A DNA stretch of 64,000 bases, taken from NCBI GenBank assembly GCA_023382535.1, contig JAHDWA010000029.1:1-64000 (forward strand), read 5' to 3'. This stretch comes from Anaerolineae bacterium. Its GTDB lineage: Bacteria; Chloroflexota; Anaerolineae; 4572-78; J111. Shown here in pieces: positions 62,586 to 64,000 of the stretch (position 1 is its first letter; each line of letters opens with the position of its first letter). A model generated the notes under the pieces. That model ran no database searches. It saw only the letters and a list, made by a program, of their open reading frames with translations, and had not been told where the DNA came from. A program made the position numbers and the translations under genes.

Positions 62586-63035
62586 ATGATGCAACTTTAC
62601 TTTGACGGCCTGTGTGAACCCAAGAATCCTGGCGGTATCGCCTGCTATGGTTGGCTCATTACCCGTGATGGCACGGTCCTGATCAAGGGCCAAGGTGTAG
62701 CCGCTTCCGGCCCTGGAGCCACCAACAATCTGGCCGAGTATTCGGCTCTGATCGCTGGCCTTGAGGCATTGACGCAACGGAAAATCAGCGGCCCGGTTAC
62801 CGTCAAAGGGGACAGCCAGCTGGTAATCAACCAGGTGAATGGGGAATGGGCCGTCCGAAGTCCCAATATCATCCCACTTTACCAAAGGGCTACTACCCTG
62901 ATCGAGGGATTAGTTGAGATGGGGTGTGAACTACACTTTTTTTGGATGCCGCGCGAACAAAATACGGCTGCCGATTCGCTCAGCCGGCTCGCGTACCGGG
63001 AGGCGAGAAAGAGGATAGCTGCAAAATCCTCTTGA
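62586..63035 (+). CDS. Ribonuclease HI-like protein
   Basis: 149 residues. The RNase H acids are all visible: Asp in LYFDGL, Glu in NNLAEYSAL, Asp in VKGDSQLV, and the final Asp in NTAADSLS. The basic protrusion of some bacterial RNase HI enzymes is absent, as in the shorter archaeal-like type. It should cut RNA in RNA/DNA hybrids, for example primers made by the element's primase. AAGGAAAGG precedes the start; a second ATG lies one codon later. Confidence 0.9.
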   Translation: MMQLYFDGLCEPKNPGGIACYGWLITRDGTVLIKGQGVAASGPGATNNLAEYSALIAGLEALTQRKISGPVTVKGDSQLVINQVNGEWAVRSPNIIPLYQRATTLIEGLVEMGCELHFFWMPREQNTAADSLSRLAYREARKRIAAKSS

Positions 63036-63063
63036 CCATCGCTGTCGCTCCGGAAGAAGCCGC

Positions 63064-63408
63064 TCACTTTTCATCCTCACTTTGATACAAAAAGCGAACG
63101 TAACGTAGCACTTCCCGTCGCTTAGCTGGGGGTAGATTCCTTATAAGGTCTTGAAGCTCTGTTAGAGTAGGATCTTCTTCCGGGGTTGGGGATGAAGGGA
63201 GAATTCCGGCCAATCTTAATATCTTTTCTGGAGGTTCTCCCAGAACCGCAGCGATTTTGTGGCAAAAATTAATACTGGCGTTTCTCTCACCTGAGAGTAT
63301 GCGCGATACCATTGCTTGCGAGAGCCCGGCTTGTCTCGCTAATTCGGTATGTGACCATTTTCTCCGCTCTAACTCTTGAGAGAGCCAAGCCTTTAACTCA
63401 TCGCTCAT
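63064..63408 (-). CDS. XRE-family HTH regulator
   Basis: 114 residues. A clear Cro/C1 domain (WSHTELARQAGLSQAMVSRILSGERNASINFCHKIAAVLGE) is followed by a C-terminal helical tail with RNLPPAKRREVLRYVRFL, as in regulators paired with small antitoxin-like or mobile-element genes. It is divergent from the small RHH gene at 63542. The promoter and the 14-bp inverted repeat between them are its likely targets. Confidence 0.9.
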   Translation of the reverse strand: MSDELKAWLSQELERRKWSHTELARQAGLSQAMVSRILSGERNASINFCHKIAAVLGEPPEKILRLAGILPSSPTPEEDPTLTELQDLIRNLPPAKRREVLRYVRFLYQSEDEK

Positions 63409-63459
63409 AAGCCCATTTTACCCTAAAAGTACAGGGGGGCGAAAGTTCAATATTCGCTA

Positions 63460-63488
63460 TTGACAATCAATATATTTTGCGATAGAAT
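63460..63488 (+). promoter_or_regulatory. Strong sigma-70-type promoter
   Basis: TTGACA (63460-63465), a 17-base spacer and TAGAAT (63483-63488). It drives the small RHH gene, and the operator palindrome begins four bases downstream. Confidence 0.75.
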
Positions 63489-63491
63489 AAT

Positions 63492-63526
63492 TGACAATTA
63501 GTCATTATAATTATGACTAATTGTCA
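63492..63526. promoter_or_regulatory. Operator: 14-bp perfect inverted repeat
   Basis: TGACAATTAGTCAT (63492-63505) and ATGACTAATTGTCA (63513-63526) are exact inverse copies separated by seven A/T bases. The site overlaps the transcription start predicted from the adjacent promoter, so a bound dimer would block initiation. Confidence 0.8.
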
Positions 63527-63541
63527 CAAAAGGAGCTGCTA

Positions 63542-63727
63542 ATGTCAGAACCAACGACTATATCTTTTGTGGGGACTACCGAATTAAAAGCGATGCTTGA
63601 ACAATGGGCCAAAGCGGATGATCGGAGTGTGTCTTATGTGATGCGTCAAATCCTTACCAAGGAAGCCGAACGCCGTAGGCAGGTCGAACCCACAGAAGCA
63701 AAGCCGGTTACTCAACCAATCTATTAA
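63542..63727 (+). CDS. Small ribbon-helix-helix protein
   Basis: 61 residues. The first strand TTISFVGTTELKAMLEQWAKADDRSVSYVMRQIL fits a CopG/Arc-type ribbon-helix-helix; the tail is Glu/Arg/Pro-rich. The ATG at 63542 has an AAAGGAG site; the upstream TTG at 63521 lies inside the operator. It is a possible autorepressor or copy-control protein. Confidence 0.75.
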   Translation: MSEPTTISFVGTTELKAMLEQWAKADDRSVSYVMRQILTKEAERRRQVEPTEAKPVTQPIY

Positions 63728-63799
63728 AAACGAGACGCGCTGCCGTCGTAACCGGCAACGCGCCTCTAACCATAAATACAGTAAAAGGAGCTTACTGCA

Positions 63800-63952
63800 A
63801 TGGCTAACAAAATTTTAACCCACCCCCGACAATTCGACAATCTGCCCCGGTCCCTAAAGGACCAGCCCCGCCCGATTCTACAGAATCGGCTGCCGTTTTC
63901 TGTGGGTCTTTTTATCCAATACCCTGATAATCCAATAGGGAAGCCACAATGA
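63800..63952 (+). CDS. Small hypothetical protein, 50 residues
   Basis: The frame starts at an ATG with an AAAAGGAG site seven to eight bases upstream and encodes a Pro/Arg-rich peptide (MANKILTHPRQFDNLPRSLK). It contains the 63849 copy of the dispersed palindrome in its coding sequence. The stop overlaps the next ATG as ATGA, which supports real translation. Confidence 0.5.
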   Translation: MANKILTHPRQFDNLPRSLKDQPRPILQNRLPFSVGLFIQYPDNPIGKPQ

Positions 63953-64000
63953 GCGCCATCACCTGGACTACCCGCCTTGCTGTCGTGACCGCCGCTCTGG
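63949..64000 (+). CDS. Start of a gene truncated by the window edge
   Basis: Only 17 codons are visible (MSAITWTTRLAVVTAAL). It is hydrophobic after a short polar start, so it may be a membrane or secreted protein. It is coupled to the preceding small gene by ATGA. Function cannot be judged. Confidence 0.45.
   Translation, partial: MSAITWTTRLAVVTAAL

Noticed and set aside
1..64000. Search for tRNA or rRNA genes and att sites near the integrase
   Set aside because: Reading by eye found no TFC-arm or CCA-end pattern and no direct repeats flanking the integrase. A covariance search would be needed to be certain.

Overview
The window looks like a GC-rich chromosome segment from a Chloroflexota bacterium, probably Anaerolineae-like. 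This is an inference from gene content: very large kinase/STAND/WD40 fusions, an N-terminal TPR type common in that group, an F420-type PPOX protein, and many NACHT receptors. No rRNA, tRNA or CRISPR array was seen.

1-9 kb holds the end of an aldo/keto reductase, a secreted subtilisin-like lipoprotein, a tyrosine recombinase and a 1614-residue kinase-NTPase-WD40 protein. 9.4-14.8 kb is a complete mutagenic-repair operon (imuA-like, imuB, a small DUF6504-like gene, dnaE2). It is preceded by a perfect GAAC-N4-GTTC LexA-type box and followed by a strong terminator. 14.9-15.8 kb is a TPR/zinc-ribbon/TM2 membrane protein.

16-31 kb is a predicted DNA-modification and defence island. It contains a SNF2 helicase with a DUF3883 end, a DUF1156 methylase whose middle third has a different base composition, a Swt1-HEPN/DUF499 ATPase, two small nuclease-like proteins, membrane and unknown proteins, and a GIY-YIG gene sitting inside six palindromic repeats.

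31.9-55.8 kb is the most interesting part: a multi-gene immune or conflict locus built on NACHT ATPases and armed with a diversity-generating retroelement (DGR). Four receptors combine NACHT with a C-terminal formylglycine-generating-enzyme/C-type-lectin (FGE/CLec) sensor. A fifth NACHT protein has a membrane domain instead. Between the receptors lie a caspase-like protease, an alpha/beta hydrolase and two proteins that share a C-terminal domain. Nearly all of these carry the same Gly/Asp-rich beta-repeat module. The DGR consists of an Avd-like gene, a 131-nt template repeat (TR, 51080-51210) and a reverse transcriptase (RT). Two variable repeats (VR3 50335-50465, VR4 55550-55680) differ from the TR at 20 and 18 adenines, with only one non-adenine change between them. 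VR2 (42003-42136) shows the same adenine-only pattern in its variable codons but carries an extra codon and flank changes, as if written from a sister template. VR1 (about 38569-38689) is a decayed or foreign version. VR2, VR3 and VR4 are each followed, 113-117 nt later, by the same hairpin, with a G-quadruplex-capable tract in between. The natural reading is an inducible cell-death or immune system whose sensor surfaces are rewritten by targeted hypermutation.

55.8-64 kb is a mobile-element or phage-like module: HNH nuclease, a RAMP-like protein beside a striking CCNNN pentamer repeat, small HTH and RHH regulators with clear operators, a prim-pol/helicase gene broken by two single-base shifts, RNase HI, and two coupled small ORFs at the right edge. 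A palindrome of the form GGTCC-N5-GGACC is scattered through the window in at least ten perfect copies.
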